Origin: Streptomyces sp. CB09001
GTDB taxonomy: Bacteria > Actinomycetota > Actinomycetes > Streptomycetales > Streptomycetaceae
DNA length: 64,000 nucleotides
Reading direction: 5' to 3'
Assembly: GCF_003369795.1 (NCBI RefSeq)
Contig: NZ_CP026730.1
Span: 4,207,001 to 4,271,000 of the forward strand
Shown: piece after piece, positions 24,259-33,677 of the stretch
Numbering within the stretch: position 1 is the stretch's first letter
How the letters are laid out: the number at the start of each line of letters is the position of its first letter
Program-made: the position numbers and the translations under genes
Notes under the pieces: generated by a model
What the model was told of the DNA's origin: nothing
Database searches by the model: none
The model's input: only the letters and a program-made list of their open reading frames with translations

Positions 24259-26565
24259 ATGGAGACACTGCAGTCGGACGATCCGCGGGAACTGGGCAGT
24301 TATCGCCTCCTGCGAAGGCTCGGCGCCGGTGGAATGGGCCGCGTCTACCTCGCCCGATCGCCCGGCGGCCGCACCGTCGCCGTCAAGGTGGTCCGCCCCG
24401 ACCTCGCCGCCGACCACGACTTCCGCGAGCGCTTCCGGCACGAGGTCGAGATCGCGAAGGCGGTATCCGGCCGGTTCACCGCCCCCGTCGCGGACGCCGA
24501 CCCGGACGCGCCGCTGCCCTGGCTCGCCACGTCGTACGTCCTCGGTCCCGATCTGACCGACGTGGTCGCGGCCCACGGGGCGCTGCCCGAACGCACGGTT
24601 CGCGCACTGGCCGCCGGTCTCGCCGCGGCTCTGCGGGACATCCACGCGGCGGGCCTGGTGCATCGGGACCTCAAGCCTTCCAACGTTCTGCTCGCTGCCG
24701 ACGGGCCCCGGCTCATCGACTTCGGCATCGCACGGGCGGTGGACGGCAGCCGCATGACCCAGACAGGAGTGGTGGTCGGCTCGCCCGGCTACATGTCGCC
24801 GGAGCAGGCGACGGGCAAGGACGTCGGCGTCGCGGGTGATGTCTTCTCCCTCGGTTCCGTGCTCGCGTTCGCGGCCACCGGGCGGGCTGCCTTCGGCGAC
24901 GGCACGACCTCGCACGCGGGGATGCTCTACCAGGTCGTGCACGGAGAACCCGACCTGACGGACGTACCCCCCTCGTTGCTGGGACTCGTCCGCGCCTGCC
25001 TGATGAAGGACCCGACGCAACGTCCGGCGCCGGGTGAGATCGTCGCGGCGCTCGCCGGGCAGGGCATCGACGCCGCCCTCCACGACTGGCTGCCGTCGGC
25101 CGTCGCATCGACCATCGCGACCCACGCCGCGGGAATCCTGGACCTGGAGGCACCCGGAACGCCGCGGACCGCTCCGCAGCCGGAGAACCACCCGGCGACG
25201 GGCTTCGGCCCGGCACCCACCATGCTCGACGGCGGGTCGTCGACCGGAACGGCCGCTCATGGCACGATGCCCGGCGGCACCCCGGTACCCGCGTACGGGA
25301 CTCCGCTGCCCGGCACCGTCCGACTCGGAGGGACCGCAGAACCCGCTCCTGCCCGCTCCCGTCGTCGCGTCCTCGGCCTGGCCCTGGGTGGCGCGGCCGC
25401 CGTCGCGGTGGCCGGGGGCGGTATCGCCTGGGCGCTCACGTCCGACGACGCGTCCGACGATGCGAAGGGGACACCCGGCACCGGCACTTCGGCCGATCCG
25501 GCGGACGACGACTTCACGACTCCGCCCGCCGGGGTGGCCCCCCAGCCGCTGTGGCACAAGTCGGCCGGGAAGGACAGCACCAGCCCGCGCGTACCGCTCC
25601 TCACCCACGACGGACTGCTCCTGGTCAGCGGCGACCCGCTCGTGGCCTACGACGTCCGGACCGGCAAGGCCCGCTGGACCAAGGCGGGCATCTGCCGGCC
25701 CGGGGCCCGACTCCTCTTCCACGACGGCAAGGTGTTCCTGGCCGACGGCGACTACGAGGGCGCTCTGGTCGCCTACGACGTCAAGACCGGCGAAGAGGCC
25801 TGGCGCAGCCGCCTCGGCAAGCAGCTGTCCGTCGAGGACACGATCGCGATCGACGAGAAGAACCTCTACGTCACGGCGACCGACTACGGCCAGTCGAAGA
25901 GCGCCACCAAGTACCGCACGGCCGTCGCGGCCGTCAGCCACACCACGGGAAAGAAGACGTGGATCCAGCATCGGGACTGGGGCACGAAGGACTACGACGT
26001 CCAGGGCACCGCCTCCGGCAAGTACCTGGTCTATGCCGACTCGAACCTCAACCTCACCGTCCGGGACACCGCCACCGGCGGCCAGCTGTGGACCAAGAAG
26101 ATCGGTGACGAGTGGTCCTGGCAGCCCACGGTCGCGAACGGCCTCGTCTTCCTGCCGGGCGACGAACTCGAGGCCGTCGACGTGGAGAAGGGCACAACGG
26201 CCTGGACACTCCCCCCGGCCGGCCGCCGCGGCTTCGACAACCCTACGGTCGTCGACGGCGTGCTCTACGTCAGCGACCACGACGACGGCGTATGGGCGGT
26301 GAACGTCAAGACCGGCAAGCGGAACTGGCTCTGCGACGAACTGGACGTCGACGGCCCGGAGTCGTTCCGCCGCGTGGGCTCGACCCTGTACGGCGCCACC
26401 GGCGCCGTCGACGGCGGCATCGTCGCCCTGGAGACGCGGACGGGCAAGCTCCGCTGGACGTACACCGACAGCAAGGCCGCCGGCGAGCCGTGGCAGGTCG
26501 CCCTCGCGGGCAACCGACTGCTGGCGACGCACGGCCAGGAGATCTACGCGCTGCCCGCGGTGTAG
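24259..26565 (+). CDS. Ser/Thr protein kinase with PQQ-type beta-propeller sensor
   Basis: A 768-aa kinase. The catalytic domain (about 10-270) has LGAGGMGRVYLA, VAVKVVRPDL, HRDLKPSNVLL (about 135) and DFGIARAVDG. A single membrane helix is at about 374-395 (RRRVLGLALGGAAAVAVAGGG). The extracellular part (about 430-768) is built of PQQ/WD-like blades such as LVAYDVRTGKARWTK, LVAYDVKTGEEAWRS, LTVRDTATGGQLWTK and VWAVNVKTGKRNW. Its gene converges on the FHA-containing T7SS ATPase and is separated by one terminator, so that ATPase is a plausible phospho-target (inference). Confidence 0.93.
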   Translation: METLQSDDPRELGSYRLLRRLGAGGMGRVYLARSPGGRTVAVKVVRPDLAADHDFRERFRHEVEIAKAVSGRFTAPVADADPDAPLPWLATSYVLGPDLTDVVAAHGALPERTVRALAAGLAAALRDIHAAGLVHRDLKPSNVLLAADGPRLIDFGIARAVDGSRMTQTGVVVGSPGYMSPEQATGKDVGVAGDVFSLGSVLAFAATGRAAFGDGTTSHAGMLYQVVHGEPDLTDVPPSLLGLVRACLMKDPTQRPAPGEIVAALAGQGIDAALHDWLPSAVASTIATHAAGILDLEAPGTPRTAPQPENHPATGFGPAPTMLDGGSSTGTAAHGTMPGGTPVPAYGTPLPGTVRLGGTAEPAPARSRRRVLGLALGGAAAVAVAGGGIAWALTSDDASDDAKGTPGTGTSADPADDDFTTPPAGVAPQPLWHKSAGKDSTSPRVPLLTHDGLLLVSGDPLVAYDVRTGKARWTKAGICRPGARLLFHDGKVFLADGDYEGALVAYDVKTGEEAWRSRLGKQLSVEDTIAIDEKNLYVTATDYGQSKSATKYRTAVAAVSHTTGKKTWIQHRDWGTKDYDVQGTASGKYLVYADSNLNLTVRDTATGGQLWTKKIGDEWSWQPTVANGLVFLPGDELEAVDVEKGTTAWTLPPAGRRGFDNPTVVDGVLYVSDHDDGVWAVNVKTGKRNWLCDELDVDGPESFRRVGSTLYGATGAVDGGIVALETRTGKLRWTYTDSKAAGEPWQVALAGNRLLATHGQEIYALPAV

Positions 26566-26567
26566 CG

Positions 26568-26614
26568 AGGACGACGGGCCGCTGAGACCTCTCGGTCCCG
26601 CGGCCCGTCGTCCT
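26568..26614. terminator. Bidirectional terminator between kinase and eccC
   Basis: Perfect 15-bp arms AGGACGACGGGCCGC (26568-26582) and GCGGCCCGTCGTCCT (26600-26614) with a 17-nt loop, starting 3 bp after the kinase stop and followed by TTTCC. It lies between converging genes. Confidence 0.9.
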
Positions 26615-26654
26615 TTCCGGGCGGCTGTTGTCCTCTCCGGGCGGCCGGTGCCCG

Positions 26655-29600
26655 TCACATCGGCGTCGTGACCGTCAGGTGCTCGCCGCTGCCGAGGTGC
26701 AGCATGCCCTTGCCGGGAGTGATCTGGCCGCCGACCATGCTCCGGTTCGTACGGATGCCGATCAGTTCTCCCGCGGAGCTGTCCTGCGGAGACAGCAGGA
26801 TGCCGCGGCGGGCCTTCTTCATGTCGACCTGCCAGCCGGAGAAGCCGTCGCAGATCTCCTCCTCGTCACCTGCGATGACGACGGCCAGGCCTTCCTCCAC
26901 CCCGCGTTCGACGATGCGCTTGAAGATGTCCTCCGCGTCGCAGTCGTCGTGCACCTCGGCGTCGTCGACCAGGACGACGATCGGCTGCTCGGGACTGGCC
27001 GTCCCGACGAGCTCCTCCATCTCGTCCTCGTCGATGTCCCGTCCGGTGAAGACCTTCAGGACGCCCTCCGTCCCCTCCAGTTCACGCAGCGGGGACGGGC
27101 GGGGTGCCGCCAGGATCAGCCGTACGCCCTGGGCGAGGCAGGAGCGCGCGACGTTCAGCAGCACCGTGCTGCGCCCGGACTTCGCGGGCCCGCCGATCAC
27201 GAACGCCGGGACACCCTGGGCGAGGTCCGGGCCGAAGGCGGTGAGCTCGTCACCGCCGACACCGACCAGCGCCCACAGCGGGGAGGCGCTCGCCACCGGG
27301 TCGCGCATGGCCCAGGCGTCGGCGAAGGAGATCCGGCTGGGCAGGACGTCGACGCGGAACGGGCGGCGGGAGCGGGGCAGGCCGGCGTCCCGGGCGGTCG
27401 CCGCCTCACCGATCGCGGCGAGCGCGGCGGCCTGACCCTGACCGGTGGTGTCCTCGGCGAGCAGCGCGAACTGGGTCTCGATCGCCGTCCCGCTCGCGAA
27501 GCCGCGGCCCGGCGGAATCTCCTCGGGGATCTTGCGCGCGTTGATGTCCAGCAACGAGAAGTCGCCCCGGTCCGCGAGGCGCAGACCGTACTTGTCCTCG
27601 GTGAGGGAGGAGATCCGCCCCGTCAGCAGTTGACGGTCACCGGTGATCACCAGGTGCAGGCCGACGCTCGCGCCCTCGCGCATCAGCGCCATCACCTGGT
27701 CGGTGAGGTCGCCGTGGTTGTACTCACCGAGCGTGGGCAGCCAGCCCTCCCAACGGTCGAGGAGGACCACGATGTGCGGCAGTCGCTCGTCCTCGGCCGC
27801 GGCGGTCCGCTGCTCCCCGATGTCGGCGTAGCCCTTCTCCGCCAGCAGGTCCTGCCGCCGGGTGAGTTCACCGGTGAGCCGGTTGAAGAACCGGATGACC
27901 CGTTCCTGCTGATTGCGGCTGACGACCGCGCCGCAGTGCGGCAGCCGGGTCAGTGCGTTCAGGGCGCCGTTGCCGCAGTCGATGCCGTACAGATGGACGT
28001 CGGCGCTCGACAGGGTGCGGGCCAGGGAGCCCGCGATGGTACGCAGCACCTGCGAGCGGCCGCTGCGCGGGCCACCGGCGACGAGCAGGTGCCCGAAGGT
28101 GGCGAAGTCGACGACCACCGGGCGGCGGGCCTGGTCGGACGGCAGGTCCGCGATGCCGTACGGGGCCGCCGACAGCGCCCCCTGGCCGCGCACCTCCGGA
28201 ATGTCGTCCAACAGCAGGGACTCGTCCAGGGCGGGCAGCCACGGAGAGTGCTGGGCCGGAATGCCGAGGCTCTGGTTGGCCTCCCGGATGGCGTCGACCA
28301 GGACCTTGAGGTCGGTGATCTCGTCGTCCTCCCGCGCCTCGGTCTTGGGCTTCGTCAGCGCGGCCCGTCCCAGTTCCTGCCAGGAGAGCTGCCCGGCCCA
28401 CGGGGCGAGCGCCGCCGGATCGGCGGCACCGGGGCGCCGGCCACCGACGCGGCCGGACTGGAAGGGAACGAGGGAGGCGTGGCCGAGTCGGACGTACGCG
28501 CGGCCCGGGGTGCTCTTGGCGATGTGACCGGCTTCCGGAGCGTCGATGACGTCGGTCGACTCACCGGCGTCGGTCACCCGCAGGGCGATCCGCAGGTTGG
28601 TGTTGGCGCGGATCTCGGGCGACACGACACCACTCGGCCGCTGGGTGGCCAGCAGGAGGTGAATGCCGAGGGAGCGGCCTCGCTGCGCGATGTTGACGAG
28701 CCCCGTCACGAAGTCCGGCAGGTCGCGCACCATCGACGCGAACTCGTCGATGACGATGAGCAGTCGGGGCACGGACGGGTGGGACGGGTCCCTGCGCGAC
28801 AGGTCCTGATAGTCCTCGATGTCCTTGGCATCAGCGGCGGCGAGAATGTGCTCGCGCCGCTTCAGCTCCGCGCCCAGCGATTCCAGGGCGCGTTCGACGA
28901 GGTGCGCGTCGAGGTCGGTGACCATGCCGACGGTGTGCGGGAGTTTGACGCAGTCCTTGAAGGCGGACCCGCCCTTGTAGTCGACGAGGACGAACGTCAT
29001 GTTCTCGGGGGTGTTGGCGACGGCGAGCGCGGCCACGATGGTCTGGAGCAGCTCCGACTTGCCCGAACCGGTCGTACCGGCGATGAGGCCGTGCGGGCCG
29101 TCGCGCCGGATGTCGATGCCGAAGGGACCGTCGTAGGACTCACCGATGACCGCCATGGTGGACTGTCCGCCCATGCGCCAGCGCGCGGCGACGTCGTCGC
29201 GGGTCGGGGGCTCCAGCTGGAGCACGTCGAGGAGCCGACTCGAGGACGGGAGTGCGGAATCCTCGGTCTCGCCACTGATGTCCCGCAGGGGCGCCAGCGC
29301 CCGGGACAGCCGCGCGCACCAGGCGGGGGAGACGAGGTCGGGCCGTACACCGGACCTGCGCCGGGCACCGGTCTGCTCGACGCGCAGTCGCAGTTCGGGG
29401 GCCCGCTCGGCGGTCTGCTGGTTCTGTTGGGCGCCCTGGTGCCAGGCCTGGAAGGACGGGAAGCCACCGGCGGCGGCCTGCGGGGGGTTGCCGGGCCGTG
29501 CGGCGACGGTGGCGTCGTGGGCCAGCGGCTCGGCGACGACGAAGGCCTGGCATTCGCCGGGCAGGAAGCGCTCTTCCTCGTCCAGGCAGATCGCGTACAT

Positions 29601-31253
29601 GGCGACCGCCGGCCCTTCCCGCAGGAGCCGTACCACGCCCGGCAGCGACCTCAGCCGGCGCGACCCGTCCCACACGACGACGATGTCCGGGTCGGAGAAG
29701 GCGGGGCCGACACCACCGCTGTTGTTCTCCTTCAGGGCCTTCTGCCTGGCGTCGAGCAACTGCGTCAGCTCGCCGACCCGGGCGCTCACGGTCTCGGAGT
29801 CCGTCCCGATCACCACGTTGACGTCCTGGCCGCTCGTGGGGCGGGCGTGCGGGAGCCAGCGGACCCAGTCCCAGCGCGGCTCCGCGTGGTTCTCGGTGAG
29901 CACGTAGAACTGAACGTCCATCGGGCTGTGCAGTACCGCGGTCTGCGCCACGACCCATCTCGCGAGTGCCTGCGCCGAGTCACCGGGCCCGGCGACACCG
30001 ATGACGCCCAGGTCCCTCAGCGGCAGCGCGACGGGAGAGTCCTCGATCTCCCAGGTGACCTGACGCTTGTGCTCGTCCTGCTCCGGGTCGTCGAGAACGA
30101 CTTCGGACGACACCTGGCCGGTGCCGACCCGAAGGAGCAGATGGTCGGCGTCCGTGCGCCGCCTCTCCCACAACCGGGTACGCGGCCCGGTGCCGAAGGC
30201 CAGCACGGAGGCGGGATCGGGGCTGGCGGCGCGTCGGTCGAGCCGCTCCAGCCGCAGCGCGTCCTGGGCGTCCTTCTCGATCCGCTCCTTGGTCTCCTTG
30301 TACTCCTTGACCTGCTTCGCATGGGACTTGCGGCCGTGCTTCTTGTCATTGAAGTAGTTGCCGAAGAGCATGACCGGACTCAGCAGAGCCATGATCAGGT
30401 AGTACCAGCGTCCGAAGATCATGACGGACACGACCGCGCCGACCAGCGGGAACAAAGCCATCAGCCAGGGCAGCGGCCGGACTTCGTACTCCCTGGGCGG
30501 AGAAGGCAGCCGGAACTGTGTCTTGCGCTCCGCCGGACGCAATCGCGGAGGCCGGTTGTAGTCGAGCCCGGCTCCGTCCTCCGACCACTTCAGGGCGGCA
30601 TCGGGAGGGGAGTAGCCGGCTATCTCCAGGAGCGTGTTGCCGAGGGCGAGTTGGGACCCCAGGGGCCAGCTGCCACCCTCGAACCCCTCGCCGTCGAGCC
30701 GCGGATGTGCGCTGTCGCCGCCGCCCTTCCCCTCTTTCTCCTCGTCCCCGGCGTTCTTCGGGCCGATGCCGTGCAGGGCGACGTCGCAGGTGCCGTCCAT
30801 GGCGATGGACAGAGTGGCGGCACGCGTGGCGAGTTCGGGGTCGTCGACGCGCAGGTGCGCGGCCGGGCCGCTGCCGATGTCGTACCGACCGACACCCAGC
30901 CGGTGCACGGCACCGGCCGCGGGACCGCCGGCCACGCGGAACTCCACGACACCCGTCGGCTCGCCGGACACGCAGCCCGCCGGGTCGTGCAGGCTGACGA
31001 CAGCACCCTCGCGCAGTGGTGAGCCGACGATGTTGGCGTCGGGGTCGAGGGCGTAGCCGTCGACGAAGGCCTGCGGTGTACCGCCGGGGCCGAGTCGCCC
31101 GCCGATGGGGATGATGTCCGCACCACCGGCGACACCGACATGGCGCGCCAGCTCCCGAGTGATGTCGCCGACCGACGACTCCGGATCGGCGTCGAGCACC
31201 ACATCGGTGCTGGCTCCGCCGACGGGGTCGACGACGGTCAGACTCAGGCGCAC
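26655..31253 (-). CDS. eccC: Type VII secretion FtsK/SpoIIIE ATPase with N-terminal FHA-like region (EccC/EssC-like)
   Basis: A 1532-aa motor ATPase of type VII secretion. The N-terminus is a ubiquitin-like/FHA-like region (RLSLTVVDPVGG..., then VGRYDIGSGPAAHLRVDDPELATRAATLS at about 125-155). Two membrane helices lie at about 259-296 (WLMALFPLVGAVVSVMIFG / YYLIMALLSPVMLFG). Three ATPase domains follow, with Walker A at about 722 (GTTGSGKSELLQ), 1058 (GGPRSGRSQVLR) and 1351 (GGPAKSGRSTVLL). Domain 1 keeps a full Walker B (LLIVIDEFASM). The FHA plus single-chain layout resembles Firmicutes EssC/YukBA. GTG 31253 is chosen because AGGAGG precedes it. No EccB, EccD, EccE or mycosin gene is in the window. 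Confidence 0.93.
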   Translation of the reverse strand: MRLSLTVVDPVGGASTDVVLDADPESSVGDITRELARHVGVAGGADIIPIGGRLGPGGTPQAFVDGYALDPDANIVGSPLREGAVVSLHDPAGCVSGEPTGVVEFRVAGGPAAGAVHRLGVGRYDIGSGPAAHLRVDDPELATRAATLSIAMDGTCDVALHGIGPKNAGDEEKEGKGGGDSAHPRLDGEGFEGGSWPLGSQLALGNTLLEIAGYSPPDAALKWSEDGAGLDYNRPPRLRPAERKTQFRLPSPPREYEVRPLPWLMALFPLVGAVVSVMIFGRWYYLIMALLSPVMLFGNYFNDKKHGRKSHAKQVKEYKETKERIEKDAQDALRLERLDRRAASPDPASVLAFGTGPRTRLWERRRTDADHLLLRVGTGQVSSEVVLDDPEQDEHKRQVTWEIEDSPVALPLRDLGVIGVAGPGDSAQALARWVVAQTAVLHSPMDVQFYVLTENHAEPRWDWVRWLPHARPTSGQDVNVVIGTDSETVSARVGELTQLLDARQKALKENNSGGVGPAFSDPDIVVVWDGSRRLRSLPGVVRLLREGPAVAMYAICLDEEERFLPGECQAFVVAEPLAHDATVAARPGNPPQAAAGGFPSFQAWHQGAQQNQQTAERAPELRLRVEQTGARRRSGVRPDLVSPAWCARLSRALAPLRDISGETEDSALPSSSRLLDVLQLEPPTRDDVAARWRMGGQSTMAVIGESYDGPFGIDIRRDGPHGLIAGTTGSGKSELLQTIVAALAVANTPENMTFVLVDYKGGSAFKDCVKLPHTVGMVTDLDAHLVERALESLGAELKRREHILAAADAKDIEDYQDLSRRDPSHPSVPRLLIVIDEFASMVRDLPDFVTGLVNIAQRGRSLGIHLLLATQRPSGVVSPEIRANTNLRIALRVTDAGESTDVIDAPEAGHIAKSTPGRAYVRLGHASLVPFQSGRVGGRRPGAADPAALAPWAGQLSWQELGRAALTKPKTEAREDDEITDLKVLVDAIREANQSLGIPAQHSPWLPALDESLLLDDIPEVRGQGALSAAPYGIADLPSDQARRPVVVDFATFGHLLVAGGPRSGRSQVLRTIAGSLARTLSSADVHLYGIDCGNGALNALTRLPHCGAVVSRNQQERVIRFFNRLTGELTRRQDLLAEKGYADIGEQRTAAAEDERLPHIVVLLDRWEGWLPTLGEYNHGDLTDQVMALMREGASVGLHLVITGDRQLLTGRISSLTEDKYGLRLADRGDFSLLDINARKIPEEIPPGRGFASGTAIETQFALLAEDTTGQGQAAALAAIGEAATARDAGLPRSRRPFRVDVLPSRISFADAWAMRDPVASASPLWALVGVGGDELTAFGPDLAQGVPAFVIGGPAKSGRSTVLLNVARSCLAQGVRLILAAPRPSPLRELEGTEGVLKVFTGRDIDEDEMEELVGTASPEQPIVVLVDDAEVHDDCDAEDIFKRIVERGVEEGLAVVIAGDEEEICDGFSGWQVDMKKARRGILLSPQDSSAGELIGIRTNRSMVGGQITPGKGMLHLGSGEHLTVTTPM

Positions 31254-31260
31254 GTTCGTC

Positions 31261-31827
31261 CTCCTCGCTGGGCTGAGGCCGCCCCCGGAACGCATAACAC
31301 AGTGAAGCGACCTTAGCCGCCGTAGCTCACCCCCGTGCAACGGGATGCGCGGGGCCGCGCGGGCCGGGATGTGCACCGGTTCACGCTTGTGCTGCCGGGC
31401 ATCCCTGTCGTCCCAAGTGCCTCACCCGTAGGATCTTTGCTCTAGCGGACGGCCTGTGGATGTGGGGGCGGACCGCTTCAGTCACGCCACGGGGGAAGGC
31501 CCTGAGGCGATGGGAGGGAGAGCTGTCATGGCGAAGGACACAGACCTTACTTACGCCGAGATGGAGAAGAAGGCCACCGACCTCATCAAGGCGATGGGCG
31601 ACATGGAAGACATGTTGAAGGCCATCGAGAAGGGTGTGGAGGAGCTGGTCGCGAACGGCTTCACCACGCAGAAGGCCTCCGGTGCGTACGACGAGTCCAT
31701 CAAGGACTTCACCAAGGGCGCGGCCAAGACCGTCAAGGGCCTGGAGGGCCTGTCCAAGTTCCTCACCAACGCCAAGAAGGCGTACGAGGACCTGGACGAG
31801 CAACTGGCGAAGAGCGCCAAGGGCTGA
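31261..31827 (+). repeat. Segmental duplication, copy 1 (leader plus WXG100 gene)
   Basis: This segment matches 34988-35482. From 31370 to 31827 the two are collinear (offset 3655) with only a handful of differences: a small patch near 31389, CTGTGGAT versus CCGTGGAC, and three silent changes in the coding part. Farther upstream a block CTCCTCGCTGnnCTGAGGCCGCC (31261-31283) is also shared, but the second copy lacks about 72 bp between it and 31370. The shared block abuts the eccC ribosome site, so the duplication source was probably this copy. Confidence 0.9.
31528..31827 (+). CDS. WXG100-like T7SS small protein, copy A1
   Basis: A 99-aa all-helical protein. Helix 1 (AEMEKKATDLIKAMGDMEDMLKAI) and helix 2 (DFTKGAAKTVKGLEGLSKF...) flank the turn region VANGFTTQKASGAYDES, where WXG100 proteins carry W-x-G; here the aromatic is Phe. 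The C-terminus has a YxxxD secretion motif (AYEDLDEQL). ATG 31528 follows GGGAGGGAG; an upstream in-frame GTG at 31456 lacks this site. The encoded protein is identical to that at 35183. It is divergent from eccC and followed by a hairpin, then the rest of its module. Confidence 0.88.
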   Translation: MAKDTDLTYAEMEKKATDLIKAMGDMEDMLKAIEKGVEELVANGFTTQKASGAYDESIKDFTKGAAKTVKGLEGLSKFLTNAKKAYEDLDEQLAKSAKG

Positions 31828-31851
31828 GTCGGGGCTCACGCGACACAGCTC

Positions 31852-31883
31852 GGTGCGACGGAGCGTGAGTGCCCTGTCGCACC
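31852..31883 (+). terminator. Hairpin after WXG100 copy A1
   Basis: GGTGCGAC (31852-31859) and GTCGCACC (31876-31883) pair around a 16-nt loop. An outer CTCACGC/GCGTGAG pairing is an alternative fold. Copy A2 is followed by a similar, stronger hairpin. It may attenuate read-through so the first gene is made in excess. Confidence 0.6.
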
Positions 31884-31936
31884 GGGCGGTTGGTGACGAA
31901 TGCCAGCGGGCTGGCAGGTGGACATGAGGGGGTGCC

Positions 31937-32251
31937 GTGGCCGGCGGGAGCGATCAGCGGCTCGATCTTGAAGTGATCAAGGAGATGGGCAAGGGGCTCG
32001 GCAACATCAAGAAGGCGTTCGACGGCCTGGATGATCTGAGCGGCAAGTACGAGGACGACTTCGGCAACGGTGATCTGGCCGACACGTTCGAGGATTTCGC
32101 CGGCAACTGGGAGCTCAGCCGTAAGAGGCTGACCGAGGAGGTCGACGCGCTGGCCCAGATAGCCAAGGCCGCCGGCAAGGCGTATGAGGACATCGATCAC
32201 CAACTGGCTCAGGCGCTTCGCGATGCCCAGGACCCGAAGAAGGCGAGCTGA
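31937..32251 (+). CDS. WXG100-type partner protein, module 1
   Basis: A 104-aa helical protein starting at GTG 31937 after AGGGGG. Its core FEDFAGNWELSRKRLTEEVDALAQIA has a conserved Asn-Trp near the middle, and the C-terminus GKAYEDIDHQLAQAL carries the YxxxD T7SS signal. The same layout recurs at 35754 and 51360. It lies 4 bp before the large module-1 protein and probably forms a helical heterodimer with it or with the preceding WXG100 protein for export. Confidence 0.8.
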   Translation: MAGGSDQRLDLEVIKEMGKGLGNIKKAFDGLDDLSGKYEDDFGNGDLADTFEDFAGNWELSRKRLTEEVDALAQIAKAAGKAYEDIDHQLAQALRDAQDPKKAS

Positions 32252-32254
32252 CTG

Positions 32255-33646
32255 ATGGCGGGAAGGCCACGCGACTGGCATCCGGTCGCGGACAGCGACC
32301 CCATTCCTGGAGACGCGGACCGCATGGCGTCCCTGGGCAAGCAACTGCGCAAGACGGCGGACGAGCTCGAACGGCAGGTCCGCAACCTGAAGGCCGTCGC
32401 AGAGGTGGACGCCTGGGACAGCAAGGCGGGCAAGGAATTCCGCGAGAAGGCCTCGGGCAACGTCAAGAAACTCGAGGCGGCTTTCAAGAGGTACGACACC
32501 GCCGCCACGGCGATCGGCGCGCAGGTCGAGGAAGTGGGTGGCACTTACCAGGACAAGGTGACGGCCAGCCCGCGGAACTACGCCTCCGACCTCAACCGGG
32601 CCCAGGAGATCGCCGACGCGGCGCTCAAGGAAGCGAAGGACGCGGACGAGCGGAAGAGCGCGTCCCAGAAGAGCCTCGACAACCTTTCGGGCAAGGACGG
32701 GAGTAAAGACTCCGGCGACAAGGACCGCAAGGATCTCGAGGCGAAGAGAAACGCGGCCGGCGACGAGATCGACGCGGCACGCGAGAAGATCAACGACGCG
32801 AAGCGGATCCGTGACGACGCCGCCAAGCGTGCCCGTGAGTCCATGGACGCGGTCATCAACCACGACGCCCTCAAGGACGGGTTCTGGGAGACCCTGGTCG
32901 ACGACATCGCGACGATCACCTCATGGGTCGCCACAGTGTGTGGAATTTTGTCGTTGCTCGTTGGCTGGATCCCGGTGATCGGGCAGGCTCTGGCCGGAGT
33001 ACTGGGCGCGATAGCCATGATCGCCACGCTCATCAACTTCGTCGCCACACTCGTTCAGGTCGCTCAGGGCAACGCCGATTGGATGGACGTGGGGATGGCG
33101 GCCCTCGGCTTCCTCATGATGGGCGTGGGCAAGGGCTTCTCCAAGATCGCGGGAAAGTTCGCGAAGGGGACGCTGGGGCGGCTCGGCAAGGCCGGAGCAG
33201 CGCGCACCGCACGCCAGGTGAGTCGGGCCAACAAGAATCTCCGCCGGGCGGCCTACAAGGACGTGAAGCTCGGGAAGGGCGACATCCTGAAGTCGCTCAA
33301 GGAACCTTTCACGGAACCCTTCTCCAAGGCTGCGTGGGCGAAGAACCTGAAGACTTTGAAGCCGGGCGGCGGAAACTGGAGCGCGGCCAAGAACGAGTTG
33401 AGCCTGCGTGGTGACGGCAGTGTCCTCAAGGGACTTCCCAAATCGTTCTCCATGGCCGATCCCGGTGTCGCCTCAGACCTGAAGTCGATCAAAATGGGAA
33501 CGGCGGCCTTGGGCAGCCAATTCGACGCCGCCGCCGTCAATCAGATCTCCAAGTCGGCCAGTCGTCTGTCCGTCGTCGGGGCCGGCATTACGCTGGGCGG
33601 GCTGAGTCTGGACGGAAACCTCCAGAAGATGGTCGGAATCGGCTGA
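32255..33646 (+). CDS. Large T7SS-type effector-like protein, module 1
   Basis: A 463-aa protein. The N-terminal segment RDWHPVADSDPIPGDADRMASLGKQL is the signature of the putative T7SS secretion-signal domain found on actinobacterial polymorphic toxins. It is followed by long coiled-coil helices (about 30-200, rich in Lys/Asp/Ala) and two hydrophobic helices (about 222-270: SWVATVCGILSLLVGWIPVIG, GVLGAIAMIATLINFVATLV). The C-terminal 150 residues are basic and low in recognised motifs, so no toxin domain can be named. It could be an incomplete or stub effector. Confidence 0.75.
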   Translation: MAGRPRDWHPVADSDPIPGDADRMASLGKQLRKTADELERQVRNLKAVAEVDAWDSKAGKEFREKASGNVKKLEAAFKRYDTAATAIGAQVEEVGGTYQDKVTASPRNYASDLNRAQEIADAALKEAKDADERKSASQKSLDNLSGKDGSKDSGDKDRKDLEAKRNAAGDEIDAAREKINDAKRIRDDAAKRARESMDAVINHDALKDGFWETLVDDIATITSWVATVCGILSLLVGWIPVIGQALAGVLGAIAMIATLINFVATLVQVAQGNADWMDVGMAALGFLMMGVGKGFSKIAGKFAKGTLGRLGKAGAARTARQVSRANKNLRRAAYKDVKLGKGDILKSLKEPFTEPFSKAAWAKNLKTLKPGGGNWSAAKNELSLRGDGSVLKGLPKSFSMADPGVASDLKSIKMGTAALGSQFDAAAVNQISKSASRLSVVGAGITLGGLSLDGNLQKMVGIG

Positions 33647-33677
33647 GCCCGTCCATACCCGCATGAAAGGACCGAGC

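Noticed and set aside
26628..31022. A plus-strand open frame of 1464 codons opposite the T7SS ATPase gene
   Set aside because: It is an antisense shadow of a long high-GC gene: composition is Arg/Gly/Val/Asp-rich without domains, no ribosome site, and the minus strand encodes a clear FtsK-type ATPase.
31254..31376. N-terminal extension of the T7SS ATPase to 31376
   Set aside because: GTG 31253 is preceded by AGGAGG with ideal spacing. The extension has no family resemblance and covers the eccC/WXG100 divergent promoter region.
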